A stretch of 64,000 nucleotides of DNA from Pedobacter sp. MC2016-15 (GCF_026239695.1 NZ_JAPIVS010000008.1:1-64000), one strand, 5' to 3'. Positions 1 to 9,885 are shown, counted from the stretch's first letter. The notes: generated by a model from the letters alone, not told the origin. Translations and numbers: made by a program.

Positions 1-132
1 GAAACTAAGAAGAGTCAGGTTGTGGTGGAAAACCTGATCAGGAAAGGTTTTACAGACGAGCTTGCCGCGGAAATAGCGGAAGTAGACCTGGACTTTGTCA
101 AAAAGTTACACGCTGGCTTAATCGATAAATAA
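1..132 (+). CDS. C-terminal fragment of a hypothetical protein (possibly Rpn / PD-(D/E)XK nuclease-transposase family)
   Basis: Frame 1 is open from the window edge to a TAA at 130-132 and gives 43 residues. The piece is charged and probably helical, with the pattern VVENLIRKGFTDELAAEIAE followed by LDFVKKL. This resembles the C-terminal tail of Rpn/PD-(D/E)XK transposase-family proteins, where a helix carrying 'G-hydrophobic-x-x-E-x-I-A' precedes a short final helix. The catalytic part would lie outside the window, so the family is an inference from a short tail. It converges with the minus-strand gene ending at 172. I see no terminator hairpin in the 39-bp gap. Confidence 0.45.
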   Translation, partial: ETKKSQVVVENLIRKGFTDELAAEIAEVDLDFVKKLHAGLIDK

Positions 133-171
133 AGTCTAAATTTCTCTCAATTGAAGCTCTGATGCCCGTCA

Positions 172-606
172 CTAATGAAATTCATGTCCACAGTCAAAAC
201 AGTGATAACACCTTCTAAGTCTAAAAGGAAATATCGAAAGAGCGATTGAAATAAGAGTGACTACCCAGCTGTAAGCACCTTTAGTCGGCGGGCCAAATCC
301 TACGTTTGCTGAACCGCATTTTTCACAACACTTGTCTGATTCATTTTTCGCTGAGTCAATTTTATACTCAGCGGCAATCCCTGCTTCATTGTTTTCTTCT
401 GATAGCAATAGCTCGATTTGAGGAATATCTCTTTCGAATACCATTAGTTTTACTCCACCAACAGCCTGATTGTATAAAGGCTGTATTGTGGAAATGTTCT
501 CATCTGCAAGGAAGCAGTGAAAGCCACTGTCTTCCAGTTTAGCTCTGATGATGTGAGCTTCGGTTGAATCGTAAAAGGTTCTGTACCAGATTATCTTATC
601 GTTCAT
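172..606 (-). CDS. DUF2007 protein with C-terminal zinc ribbon and membrane segment
   Basis: This 144-residue protein has two parts. Residues 1-72 match the DUF2007 pattern (putative signal-transducing domain): an opening 'WYRTFYDSTEAHIIRAKLEDSGF' and a later 'GGVKLMVFERDIPQIELLL', a small ferredoxin-like alpha/beta fold. The second part has a CEKCG knuckle near residue 95, a hydrophobic stretch (about 113-128) long enough to cross or dip into the membrane, and a second CYHCFDCG group near the end. The two cysteine groups could form one zinc ribbon interrupted by the hydrophobic hairpin. No function is established for DUF2007. It lies 90 bp downstream of the receptor ending at 697, on the same strand, and may be read through from it. 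Confidence 0.75.
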   Translation of the reverse strand: MNDKIIWYRTFYDSTEAHIIRAKLEDSGFHCFLADENISTIQPLYNQAVGGVKLMVFERDIPQIELLLSEENNEAGIAAEYKIDSAKNESDKCCEKCGSANVGFGPPTKGAYSWVVTLISIALSIFPFRLRRCYHCFDCGHEFH

Positions 607-696
607 GAGGAGAATATTAAGACAAGATGCTAACTTATTATGTTGGACTAAAAAATCAAAATTTCACGCGAAAATTAACAGCAAGTAGAAACATCC

Positions 697-3600
697 CTAA
701 TTAAACAAATACCTCAACCCAAACTGAACCTGGTAGGTAGAAGCTATACTTACATCATTTCTAAAAGTTTCTGTAACCAGTTTATCCCCAACTGCAGCCA
801 TCTGAAATGCCGGAACAACGTTTCCTCCTGCTTTAACGGACTCCAGATTTACAGGCTGAAGAATCGCGCCTGCGTTAACCACTTTTCTCAGGCCCCAGTT
901 AGGGTTAAGCAGATTGCCTGCATTGAGAATATCACAGCTGAGCTGAAGTGTATGGATCTTTTTTCCGATGCCGATTGCCAGATCATGACTCAGGCGCAGA
1001 TCAAACTGATGACGCCAGGGCAGGAGCGCACCATTGCGTTCCGCATATTTGCCCTTTCGTGTCCGCAGATATACATCCTGTTCAATATACTGAAAGAAAG
1101 CCTGGCTTTGCTCTTCAGCACTGATTATCCTCAGCTTATTATTTACCATCACATTTAGTGGCGAAAATTGTATTTCTGAAGGATGAGCAGGAACATAGAT
1201 TAAAGATTTATTGGTCCCATCCCGTATGAAATCCCGGCTGTATGTGTACGAGAACCTGCCTTCATTCGACCCCTGGTAAACCAGCCCGATATTCAATTTT
1301 AGTTTTTTTGCATAATGGAGGCTGTAGCGTAAAGTAGAAACTATCCTGTTGGGTACCACATATCCTGCATATCCCAGTTCAGCATCATTAATGCCATTTA
1401 CAGATGCTGTTGCATTCAGTGCAGAAAGCGTCTGATCTCCATCGCCGTCATTATAGCTTTTTGCAGTGCTGCGGCTGTAAGCTAGTGAAAAAGAAAAGTT
1501 TTTCATTTTTTTCTCCAGCTGCGACATCAGTGCTAAATAATAACCTTTGGAGGAATTATAAACCATCACTGCATTTAATGGAGAGCTGCCTCCCGGTTCA
1601 GCGATGCCAGAGCCATTGAGCGGATTGATGTACTTTTCAGCATTTCCAGCCGGATAAACTAATCTGTTATCCGGATATCCGGGGATATTTAATGGAACAG
1701 GTTCAATGAGGTTTACATTTTTAAAAGCTACCCCGCGGATATCTCTGTTAAAAATCCCTTCAACCGTGGCATTAAAACCTGCGGGAAGAATGATGTCAAT
1801 TGCCGCACTTGATTTCCAGCTTTGCGGCATTTTAAAATCACGGGAAATGAGGCTAACTACTGAGGGCAATGCATTCCCATTTCCTGACAGGGGCGTGTTT
1901 TGCTGTGGTTGTGATGGATCAAAGATGGAAGGTGTATTCTGCTGTCCCTGCCAGGCCTGAGTAATCTGGTATAAACCCGAGTAACGTGCCTGAGCAATGA
2001 TCCATACATAGGGAATGCGGCCGGTAAAAATTCCTGTTCCCCCTCTCAAGCGCATTGTTTTGCTGCTATTGAGGTCATATCTTAAAGCCAGCCTGGGCGA
2101 CAATAAGAGCGTGGGCTTTGGTAGTTTCGAAGTATGGAGATGTTGTCCTCCGGCAAAAGTAAGGTTAGCCAGTACTTCATTTTCTGCGAGGGGCTCAGGA
2201 TATAACTGGATATCGGATCGTAATCCGGCAGTGATATTCAGTCGGTCGGACAGCACCCTGCTTTGCTGGAAATAAGCAGAGAAATTTACATAATTGAAAC
2301 TAAATTCTGAGGGTTCAGATACGTTATTCAGGGGATAGGTCAGCGCATAGTCCAGTGGTTTCTTATTCGTAGCGAAATCCTCCCAGGAGGCATAGGTATA
2401 ATATCCCGTGCCAAATGGCATAAAGCTATTCCGTGTTTTGCTGTAATCTATCTGGAAACCTGCCACATTATTTGTTCTGCCCTGGTTCCAGTTGATGTAA
2501 TCTGTCAGAGAAAGCACATTTACTTCTCTTTTATTACCATAGGTAAAAGGCTCATAACCAAAGGACGTAAAAGGCTGTCCGTCTTTTAAGATATCTACAA
2601 ATGGAAATAGTTGGCTCTGCGATGTCCTGGGTTCGTATTGGCGGGTATAAGAGCTTCTCAACGTATTGGTTAGCCTTTGCGTCACTTTGCTGTTCCATTC
2701 TGCAGCGAGCGACTGAAAATCTGATTGTGTACTAAAGTTGGAGTTGCTGAAAGCAAGTGCATTGATGGTATTCCGGCCAAAAGCATTGGCATAGGGAATC
2801 AGCGGGCTTCTGGATCCATTAAGTAATTCAGGTTTGCTGCTGTTCAGCTGGTTATACCGGATGCTGAACGTATTGTTTGCTGCGATGTTCCAGTCAAGCC
2901 GCGCCAGCACCTTGCGGCTTTGATTTTCAAATGTATAATCCTGGTAGGCACCTGTCTGATACCCATAAGTATCATTTAGAAATCTGCTGATTTCATCCAG
3001 TTCCGATGTTGTGGGCCGCGCTATATTTGCAGCACTTCCGTAAGGGGCGGCAGTTGTAGCGGCCCTGAAAACCTGTGGCGAATAGCTTTCCCTTTCCTGT
3101 TCAAAACTGAAAAAATAAAACAATTTGTTTCTGATTGCCGGGCCTCCAATCCTGAAACCTTCTACATGGTAGTCGTTGGATCTTTTTGGAAATGTTTCTA
3201 CACCCACGCGATGTCCGTTATGTTCTTCGCTATGAAAATACCTGTACGCTGATCCGGCGACTTGATTACCTCCGGAGCGGGTGACAATATTAACAGCGCT
3301 GCCAATAAAACCCGATTCCCAGATCGAATGGTAAGGTGCTACATTGACTGATATTTCAGCGATAGCATCCAGGGAAACTGGCTGCGCCCCATTGCCGGGT
3401 AGATTCTCGCCAACGCCGAAGTTGTTATTGAACTCTGACCCATCGATAGTAATAAAATTCTGCCTGTAATTTCCCCCTGCAACTGCAGCACCAAAGGCGA
3501 TGGGATTTAAACGTAGGAAATCGCCTATCCCACGTTTGATGGTGGGAAGCATGTCAATCTCAGGATGTCCGATATGAAACATAGGCCCTCTTTTTTCTGA

Positions 3601-3999
3601 TACCAGAAGCTCCTTTGCAGCACTTTTTACCTGGAACTCCGGAAGGGAGATCGTATGGCTCTGTACCGTAATGTTGAAAATCAGCGGCTCATCAAGTTTA
3701 AGGTATAGACCTGAATAACGATAGGGCTGAAAACCCAGGCTACGTAATTCCAGTAAATAAGGTCCTCCCGGATTCAGGTCTGGCAGGAAATATAAACCTG
3801 AAGAATTGGTAACACAGCCATATACTGTTCTGGTGTTGAGCTGCGTCAGCACAATAGAAGCTCCCGATAGTTTCTCAGCACCTTCAGTACTCACTTTGCC
3901 TGACATACTTGTCTTCGTGGTCTGGGCAGTTGTTGAGATGGAAACCACCATGAGCAAACAGCTCAAAATAAGCAATAATAAAGCCCATGGCAGTTTCAT
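697..3999 (-). CDS. TonB-dependent receptor with carboxypeptidase-like regulatory domain (Oar-like), second of the PLC operon
   Basis: An outer-membrane transporter of 1100 residues. It has a signal peptide (1-26, ending STTAQ), a carboxypeptidase-regulatory-like beta-sandwich (about 33-120, 'SGASIVLTQLNTRTVYG...SGLYFLPDLNPGGPYLLEL'), a plug region (about 140-245, with 'GSAVNIVTRSGGNQVAGSAY') and a long beta-barrel ending in an aromatic strand (QFGLRYLFN). It is of the Oar-like type, not SusC: it lacks a SusC signature and no susD follows. I find no STN signalling domain, so direct sensing for the upstream FecR is not obvious. It sits 23 bp after the phospholipase C gene, so co-transcription is very likely. 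The substrate is unknown; lipid- or phosphate-derived compounds are inferred only from context. Confidence 0.88.
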   Translation of the reverse strand: MKLPWALLLLILSCLLMVVSISTTAQTTKTSMSGKVSTEGAEKLSGASIVLTQLNTRTVYGCVTNSSGLYFLPDLNPGGPYLLELRSLGFQPYRYSGLYLKLDEPLIFNITVQSHTISLPEFQVKSAAKELLVSEKRGPMFHIGHPEIDMLPTIKRGIGDFLRLNPIAFGAAVAGGNYRQNFITIDGSEFNNNFGVGENLPGNGAQPVSLDAIAEISVNVAPYHSIWESGFIGSAVNIVTRSGGNQVAGSAYRYFHSEEHNGHRVGVETFPKRSNDYHVEGFRIGGPAIRNKLFYFFSFEQERESYSPQVFRAATTAAPYGSAANIARPTTSELDEISRFLNDTYGYQTGAYQDYTFENQSRKVLARLDWNIAANNTFSIRYNQLNSSKPELLNGSRSPLIPYANAFGRNTINALAFSNSNFSTQSDFQSLAAEWNSKVTQRLTNTLRSSYTRQYEPRTSQSQLFPFVDILKDGQPFTSFGYEPFTYGNKREVNVLSLTDYINWNQGRTNNVAGFQIDYSKTRNSFMPFGTGYYTYASWEDFATNKKPLDYALTYPLNNVSEPSEFSFNYVNFSAYFQQSRVLSDRLNITAGLRSDIQLYPEPLAENEVLANLTFAGGQHLHTSKLPKPTLLLSPRLALRYDLNSSKTMRLRGGTGIFTGRIPYVWIIAQARYSGLYQITQAWQGQQNTPSIFDPSQPQQNTPLSGNGNALPSVVSLISRDFKMPQSWKSSAAIDIILPAGFNATVEGIFNRDIRGVAFKNVNLIEPVPLNIPGYPDNRLVYPAGNAEKYINPLNGSGIAEPGGSSPLNAVMVYNSSKGYYLALMSQLEKKMKNFSFSLAYSRSTAKSYNDGDGDQTLSALNATASVNGINDAELGYAGYVVPNRIVSTLRYSLHYAKKLKLNIGLVYQGSNEGRFSYTYSRDFIRDGTNKSLIYVPAHPSEIQFSPLNVMVNNKLRIISAEEQSQAFFQYIEQDVYLRTRKGKYAERNGALLPWRHQFDLRLSHDLAIGIGKKIHTLQLSCDILNAGNLLNPNWGLRKVVNAGAILQPVNLESVKAGGNVVPAFQMAAVGDKLVTETFRNDVSIASTYQVQFGLRYLFN

Positions 4000-4022
4000 A
4001 TCATTTACTGGATTTTTGCAGC

Positions 4023-6533
4023 CTAAACCATTCTACCCATTAAAGGATCGGTTTTCGTAACTGCTCCGGTTTCTACCCGACCTGCAAATCTTTCCTGAAA
4101 GGCGTCGTTACCCCTGGCCTTCGCGCTGAAGTCATACCAGTTGAAACTTTTATCCAATTTAAGTAGAGTGCTGGCCTTCCCATTGGCAGGAACTTTTATT
4201 GTTTTAGAGCCTGTTTTATAACTCAGATCGCTGATCTCCAGCTCCTGAGCCGCCGAAGAAAAATTGCTCACAGTCAGAATCACATTGCCACTTAGTTTCA
4301 GTGGTTTACTGGCATCCTGTTCGTAACTGCAGGTAAGGCTGAGCTGCGGGTGTTGCTGATCGCCTATAAACTCTCTGAAGAAACCATTAGGCCCATATAC
4401 TCTCAAATGGTATTTTCCTTCTGCAAAATCAGCAATCTGCCATTCATCTTCCAGTGTATCACCTGCGGCAACCGTATAATCCCATACGCGCAATACTTCT
4501 CCCTGATAAGGGTTCATCGCGTAGACCGTAAAAGGGGAGCCTGAAGCCTTTTTCCCAAATCTTTTATCTGAGGCGCTGAAACTGATCCTGAATTTGCCTT
4601 TTTGAGCAATGCCATTTACATACAATTCGTAAGGCAATGCTGTCGCCGACCTGATACCTTTCTCCTGCTGAGGAAATAAAGGCGAAGATTCAGGATGCTT
4701 GTTGATCTGTTCAATTTCTGCAGCGGATAATGTTTTGTAGTTATCAGGCACCTCCTTGAATTTAGCAGAATAAATCCGTTCCATAAAGGGAGTTTTTTCT
4801 AAAAATTCAGGTTGCGCTATTTTTTCGCCGTTATAGGGTCTGAATGCTGATGTTAAATCACCACAGATACTTCTTCTCCAGGGGCTGATGTTCTCTTCAG
4901 TAATTTTCTTATTGAATTTTTTCTCAATGAAAGTTTCCAGGAACTGCAGAGAGGATGTATGGTCAAAAACTTCGGAGCAAACATAACCTCCGCGTGTCCA
5001 TGGGGAAACAATGACCATTGGCACACGGAACCCTAGTCCGATCTGACTGTCGCGGAAATTAGCTTCCTTCATAGAGGGGTTGGTCTGATGATCTTTCCTG
5101 GCAAAATCAAGACTCACATCCAGTCCCGCAGAAACCTTACCTGCATGTTCTTTATCAGGATGTGGTGTTACAAAAGGAGGGACATGGTCAAAGTATCCAT
5201 CGTTTTCATCATAGGTTAAAACGAATACCGTTTTTTTCCAAACCTCAGGGTTCTTTGTCAGGATTTCGATCACCTCACTCACAAACCAGGAGCCAAACCA
5301 GGGTACGCCGGGATGGTCAGAAAAATTAGCGGGTGTCATTAACCATGATACCGTTGGCAGTTTACCATTATTTACGTCCTGGCGAAATTGGTGCAGGATG
5401 TCACCTTTGGGAATATTGAGCTCACGTTCAGTTCCTTTATCATCGTAAGTCAGCGGGCTGAGTGTATGAAAGTCAGGATCATTGGAGTTAATTCCGAAAG
5501 CTTTGGCATTTAGATTTTTAGCCTTGTCAGACAAAGCATTGTGTGCGTCAGCTGTATATATCTTTTCTTCTTCTTCTGTCTTCAGTAAAAGTTTTTTTAA
5601 TGCCGCAAGTTTCTTTTCCTGCTCTTCCGTCAGGTTTTCCTGAGGAGCTTCTGCAAGCTGTGCAAGCAGGGCTTTTTTCTTTTCCTGCAGGTTTGCGATA
5701 CCACCCGGATGAAGCCTCACATTATACTGTTCAAAATATTCGAGTACGTTGGTACCGAAATTACTTAACCAGGAGCTGGACTCCCCATTGAGGCCAAAGC
5801 CCATCGTCAGTTCATTCTGATAGACCTTCCAGGCAATGCCTTGTTCTTCCAGGCGCTCAGGATAAGTTTTCCAGTTAAGCGTGGGTTTATCGTAATTGCT
5901 GATGTTCCATAAATGGGCCATTCCACTGGCACTATTTTCTTCACGCACTGTTCCTGTCATCCAGTAATAGCGGTTAGGGTGAGTGCCGGCGATCACTGAG
6001 CAAAAGTTCTGGTCGCACACCGTGAATGCATCTGCCAGGGAATAATAAAATGGAAAATCCTCCCGTTTACAATAGCCAACAGTTAGCGGCATATGAGCGT
6101 AAGTAGTTTTATAAGGCTTTTTTACATCCAGCCACCGGTCATATTTTCCGCCGTTACGTGCATCGGTCTGATCCGTCCAGTTATGAGGGATAGAACCCAT
6201 CCATGCGATTTTCGTTTCTTTGATATTCAGGTGAAAGGGCGCATAAGTTTCACCCTCCTTGTTTGATTGCAGCCACACTTTATTCTTGTTTGGCAAATCG
6301 ATCGCCCTTGGGTCATTAAATCCCCTTACCCCCTGTAAAGTACCCAGTTCATGATCAAAAGAACGATTTTCCTGCATCAGGAAAACCACATGTTCCGCAT
6401 CATAAAACGTACTTCCTACAGCAGGATCAATGGCCATTGCCTTTTGTATTACTGGTGGTAATGTGTTGATCACAGCAGCGCCTCCGGAGAGGAGGGCTGC
6501 TTTTTTTATAAAATCTCTGCGTGAATCCATCAT
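4023..6533 (-). CDS. plcC: Phosphocholine-specific phospholipase C, Tat-exported
   Basis: An 836-residue phosphoesterase-family enzyme expected to release phosphocholine and diacylglycerol from phosphatidylcholine or sphingomyelin outside the cytoplasm. The N-terminus carries a twin-arginine signal (SRRDFIKKAA, then a hydrophobic run to about residue 32). The metal-site motif ENRSFDH follows near residue 56, with later conserved blocks 'GTHPNRYYWMTGT' and 'VFVLTYDENDGYFDHV'. The C-terminal 200 residues look like two DUF756-type beta-sandwiches usual in this family. Residues about 278-338 form a strongly helical, Lys/Glu-rich, coiled-coil-like insert. The gene lies between two Oar-like receptors, 17 bp after one and 23 bp before the other, downstream of sigma/FecR. 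The family call is secure; head-group specificity is inferred from family resemblance. Confidence 0.88.
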   Translation of the reverse strand: MMDSRRDFIKKAALLSGGAAVINTLPPVIQKAMAIDPAVGSTFYDAEHVVFLMQENRSFDHELGTLQGVRGFNDPRAIDLPNKNKVWLQSNKEGETYAPFHLNIKETKIAWMGSIPHNWTDQTDARNGGKYDRWLDVKKPYKTTYAHMPLTVGYCKREDFPFYYSLADAFTVCDQNFCSVIAGTHPNRYYWMTGTVREENSASGMAHLWNISNYDKPTLNWKTYPERLEEQGIAWKVYQNELTMGFGLNGESSSWLSNFGTNVLEYFEQYNVRLHPGGIANLQEKKKALLAQLAEAPQENLTEEQEKKLAALKKLLLKTEEEEKIYTADAHNALSDKAKNLNAKAFGINSNDPDFHTLSPLTYDDKGTERELNIPKGDILHQFRQDVNNGKLPTVSWLMTPANFSDHPGVPWFGSWFVSEVIEILTKNPEVWKKTVFVLTYDENDGYFDHVPPFVTPHPDKEHAGKVSAGLDVSLDFARKDHQTNPSMKEANFRDSQIGLGFRVPMVIVSPWTRGGYVCSEVFDHTSSLQFLETFIEKKFNKKITEENISPWRRSICGDLTSAFRPYNGEKIAQPEFLEKTPFMERIYSAKFKEVPDNYKTLSAAEIEQINKHPESSPLFPQQEKGIRSATALPYELYVNGIAQKGKFRISFSASDKRFGKKASGSPFTVYAMNPYQGEVLRVWDYTVAAGDTLEDEWQIADFAEGKYHLRVYGPNGFFREFIGDQQHPQLSLTCSYEQDASKPLKLSGNVILTVSNFSSAAQELEISDLSYKTGSKTIKVPANGKASTLLKLDKSFNWYDFSAKARGNDAFQERFAGRVETGAVTKTDPLMGRMV

Positions 6534-6550
6534 TAAATATGTCTTATTGT

Positions 6551-9500
6551 TTAAAATGAATACCTCGCACCAAGCTGAATCTGATATGGTGTACCATTTG
6601 GTTGTGTTACACCTACGTTTTCATTGATACGGTATTCGTATTGCTGTCTGGCCTGGTCAAATCTTGTTACGAAAAGCAGACTTTGGTCGCCCAGGTTATA
6701 GTTTACGCCCCATTTTTTGTTCAGCAGGTTTGCAAAGTTAAATGCGTCAAAGCTCAGCGTCAGTCTTTGCGTTTTATAAGTTTTGAATTCTTTTTGTACC
6801 CTGATATCGAATGTTCCCGAGAAAGGGTTTACACCACCATTCCTTCTGGCAATTTTGCCCAGACTTTCCAGGATGTATTTCTTCGACCTGTTATCAGGGT
6901 TATTTAAAATCTTTTCCATTGAAGCCTTGTTTGCAGCGCTGATTGTAGGACTGTTTGGATCGAAAACAGAGGCCAGGTCGTTATCATTCCCCGGACCACC
7001 CACAAAGTCGCCATTAATATCCGCATCTACAGTCATCGAATAGCGTGTACCACCAATACCCCTGAAAGTTGCACTGGCAGAGAAGCCTTTCCAGCTTGGC
7101 GTACTTCCATATACCACCAGTTTATTCCTGTACTGGTTATCGGAATAGTCGACAGCAGACAGGTCGCGCGGATCAGATTTCACAGGTCTAAAGGTAGAGG
7201 TATTTGCCACGTTCCCATTATAAGAGCTGTTATCTTTAGCGTCATTTAATGTATAACTAACGTTAAGATAACCGTCTCCTAGATAGCGGTAGCTTGCATC
7301 AACAATCACTGCAGCCTGGCGTAGCGTAGCCCCATTGGTGAGCATCAGCACACGGCCCACTTCATTCGTTTTCCTGCCCAGCACATTGTTTGTCGTACCC
7401 GAAGCAGTAATTGAACTTGCCGGCACAAACACAGAGCGGTTTTCCTCGTTTGCCAGGGTGAAATAAGGATTGTCTACCAGATTTCTGTCCAGGTATACAT
7501 AGTTGTTTTTTGTATAGGAATAAAGGAAGTTTACACCCAGTCGCAGCTGATCGCCGATAATCTTATTGTAGCTCAGGTTCGTCTTAAAGATGGATGGCAT
7601 CTTCAGGTTTGGATCATTCAGGTTGATGGTAGATACATAGGGTACCCCTGCAATAATTCCGGGTGCTGTGCCTGGATCAGCCCTGTAGGCCGGAAAATTT
7701 GGTACAGGTACCAGGCTGGTTCCCGTTGCCGGGCGGGAAACATCAATAGAGCCTACCATCGTTCCACTGTTCTGAATATTGTTGACCTGTGCGTAGTTTA
7801 CAGGGTAAGAAGAGAATAAGCCGGCACCCAGGCGGATGATATCTTTTTTCTCCCCGTTGAGATCCCAGGTGAACTGAACCCTTGGCTGGATCTTGCCGGC
7901 ATCAGTAATCTTGCTGTCTGTTCTTAATCCAAGTGTACGGTCTACTACCGGATTATAATCTGCCTGTGAGAGGAAACTGGTGACATCATAACGTAAGCCG
8001 AACATCGCATTGATATTGGTCGCTACATCAAATTCCACCTGCCCGAATAAGGAAGCATTGAGGATGTACTGTTGTACCGCAGGCTTACCGGCAAGCGGAG
8101 CTTCCCTTACATAACGGGATGCATTAAGATTGTCAAACTCTGAAAGACTATTAAAGATAAAACGGCCATTTTGTTCACTTGAAATATAAGTGTCCATATA
8201 CGTCAGCGTGTTATCCGTACCGAATGTGAATTTGTATTTTCCACTGGTATAGTAAGAAGTATTCACGAGTTGCAGCTGGTTTTCTTTATTGTTTTCAGGG
8301 AAATAGCGCTGTCCGCCCAGTTGTACCGTTCTGTTTCCTACAGTTCCGTTTGGCAAAGTAGATCTCACCGTCACGATTGCCCTTGGAATATTAGCTGCCG
8401 GTAACTCACTGTTTGGTACATAATCCCTCGTAGCAGTTTGCCACTGCACTTTAAGCTCGTTCAGGAAATTTGGTTTGATCTGAGAGCGCAGGGAAACAAG
8501 AGTACTGTTCTCTTTTGATTTAAAGTCGCCCCATACTTCAAAAAGATTGATGTTGGAATTATCACTGTTACTGACAGGGTTATTCCAGTCGCTATAGTTA
8601 TTTCTTATGGTTAACCTGTTTTTGTCATTGATCTGCCAGTCGATACGTGCAAAGAAAGTATTTGCCAAAGTTTTTCTTTTAAACTCACCTACCTGCGGAC
8701 CGCTGCCGAGGCCATATTTTGCCCTTCCGATATTGACTACGCTATCCAAAGCACCTTTGCTGATACCGAGGCTGATCGCATCTGCATCATCACGGATATC
8801 CGCAATCTGGAATGGCATACTTTCATCCTGACGATCCAGGGCAGTGAAGAAATGCAATTTATCCTTAATGATTGCGCCACCTAAACTAAAACCGTACTGG
8901 TTGGTCGTAAATTTCTGCTCGCGTTTATTTCCGCGGATATCATTGGGGCTGGCCAGAAAATCTGAGCGATAGTAGTCGAAAACAGATCCTGTGAGCGTAT
9001 TGGTACCTGATTTCGTTACCGCACTTACCGTACCGCCACCTTCGCGTCCTCTGTAGGTATCATATACGTTTGTAGCCACTTCAAACTCACGTATGGCCTC
9101 CAGGGACAGGGAATAAGGACCACTTCCAATAGCACCGGAGGTGAGATTATTCCTTGCACTGGCACCATCAATGAGGTAGTTGGTAGAGGAAGCACGCTGA
9201 CCACTGATGTTGGTTCCATTGGTTGTAGGGGCGAGAGCGGAAAGGTTATTGAAATTCCTGTTCTGTGTGGGTAGCTGCTGAATATTCTGTGCGGTAATAG
9301 CTGTACTGGCACCAAAGCGGTCGATTCGTTTGGTTAGCCCGTTTGCGCTGATATTTACCTCTTTCAATTCTGTGTTACCTTCTGTCAGGCGGAAATTGGC
9401 AACAATGTTGTCTCCCTGGTTGAGGGATAAGTCGCCCTTCACTTGTTTTGGAAACCCGATGAAGGTGACGGTAATGGTATAAGGCCGTCCTAATGGCAGC

Positions 9501-9763
9501 TGGATGAGATTATACAATCCGTCTTTATTGGTAGTTGTTACGGCGCGGAAACCGTTAGACTCATTTCTTAAGACTACAGAAGCACCCGGCACTGCTGCAC
9601 CTTTTTCATCTGTTACTTTTCCGGTAACCGAAGCATCTGTCGACTGAGCATGAGCAGGCTGAATCAATATCAATAAGATAATAATGATAGTCAGGAAGTT
9701 AATTTTTGTTAAAAACTGATAATTTTTTTCTATTTTTCTTGTTAAGTGGTAATAATATCGCAT
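6551..9763 (-). CDS. TonB-dependent receptor with carboxypeptidase-like regulatory domain (Oar-like), first of the PLC operon
   Basis: A 1070-residue outer-membrane receptor. After a long N-region and hydrophobic core (signal peptide ending QPAHAQ, about residue 40) comes a carboxypeptidase-regulatory-like domain ('VTGKVTDEKGAAVPGASVVLRNESNG'), then a plug with 'LPTQNRNFNNLSALAP' and 'GGGTVSAVTKSGTNTLTGSVFDYYRSD', then a beta-barrel ending YQIQLGARYSF. The 'QNRNFNNLSALAP' and 'EFEVATNVYD' blocks are typical of Oar-type receptors. It is the first gene after fecR, the classical place for the receptor controlled by a Bacteroidetes ECF/FecR pair, although no STN domain precedes the plug. The 122-bp gap to fecR contains two hairpins (9815-9860). 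It probably imports or senses the nutrient made available by the following phospholipase C, an inference from order alone. Confidence 0.88.
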   Translation of the reverse strand: MRYYYHLTRKIEKNYQFLTKINFLTIIIILLILIQPAHAQSTDASVTGKVTDEKGAAVPGASVVLRNESNGFRAVTTTNKDGLYNLIQLPLGRPYTITVTFIGFPKQVKGDLSLNQGDNIVANFRLTEGNTELKEVNISANGLTKRIDRFGASTAITAQNIQQLPTQNRNFNNLSALAPTTNGTNISGQRASSTNYLIDGASARNNLTSGAIGSGPYSLSLEAIREFEVATNVYDTYRGREGGGTVSAVTKSGTNTLTGSVFDYYRSDFLASPNDIRGNKREQKFTTNQYGFSLGGAIIKDKLHFFTALDRQDESMPFQIADIRDDADAISLGISKGALDSVVNIGRAKYGLGSGPQVGEFKRKTLANTFFARIDWQINDKNRLTIRNNYSDWNNPVSNSDNSNINLFEVWGDFKSKENSTLVSLRSQIKPNFLNELKVQWQTATRDYVPNSELPAANIPRAIVTVRSTLPNGTVGNRTVQLGGQRYFPENNKENQLQLVNTSYYTSGKYKFTFGTDNTLTYMDTYISSEQNGRFIFNSLSEFDNLNASRYVREAPLAGKPAVQQYILNASLFGQVEFDVATNINAMFGLRYDVTSFLSQADYNPVVDRTLGLRTDSKITDAGKIQPRVQFTWDLNGEKKDIIRLGAGLFSSYPVNYAQVNNIQNSGTMVGSIDVSRPATGTSLVPVPNFPAYRADPGTAPGIIAGVPYVSTINLNDPNLKMPSIFKTNLSYNKIIGDQLRLGVNFLYSYTKNNYVYLDRNLVDNPYFTLANEENRSVFVPASSITASGTTNNVLGRKTNEVGRVLMLTNGATLRQAAVIVDASYRYLGDGYLNVSYTLNDAKDNSSYNGNVANTSTFRPVKSDPRDLSAVDYSDNQYRNKLVVYGSTPSWKGFSASATFRGIGGTRYSMTVDADINGDFVGGPGNDNDLASVFDPNSPTISAANKASMEKILNNPDNRSKKYILESLGKIARRNGGVNPFSGTFDIRVQKEFKTYKTQRLTLSFDAFNFANLLNKKWGVNYNLGDQSLLFVTRFDQARQQYEYRINENVGVTQPNGTPYQIQLGARYSF

Positions 9764-9814
9764 ATTTAATTTCTTAGATTAATTTTTCGGGATTAATTTG
9801 AATTAGCCAGGGCT

Positions 9815-9864
9815 GCTTCAGCGCTGACTGAAGCCGGAAGTGCGGGAACACTTTCGGCTTTTTT
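9815..9864 (+). terminator. Tandem hairpins between fecR and the TonB receptor; T-run only on the plus strand
   Basis: Two adjoining inverted repeats. GCTTCAG/CTGAAGC (9815-9821 with 9828-9834) has a 6-nt loop. A 12-bp stem, 9831-9842 with 9849-9860 (one G-T pair), has a 6-nt loop and is followed by TTTT on the plus strand. The stems overlap at 9831-9834, so only one can form fully at a time. The intrinsic-terminator shape faces plus-strand transcription, although both neighbouring genes are on the minus strand. On the minus strand it could act as a processing or attenuation structure between fecR and the receptor. Confidence 0.5.
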
Positions 9865-9885
9865 GTGTCTTGTTTTTCTATCTCA

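Noticed and set aside
697..9763. The two receptors as a SusC pair
   Set aside because: They lack a following susD gene and carry Oar-like plug motifs; SusC assignment is not supported.
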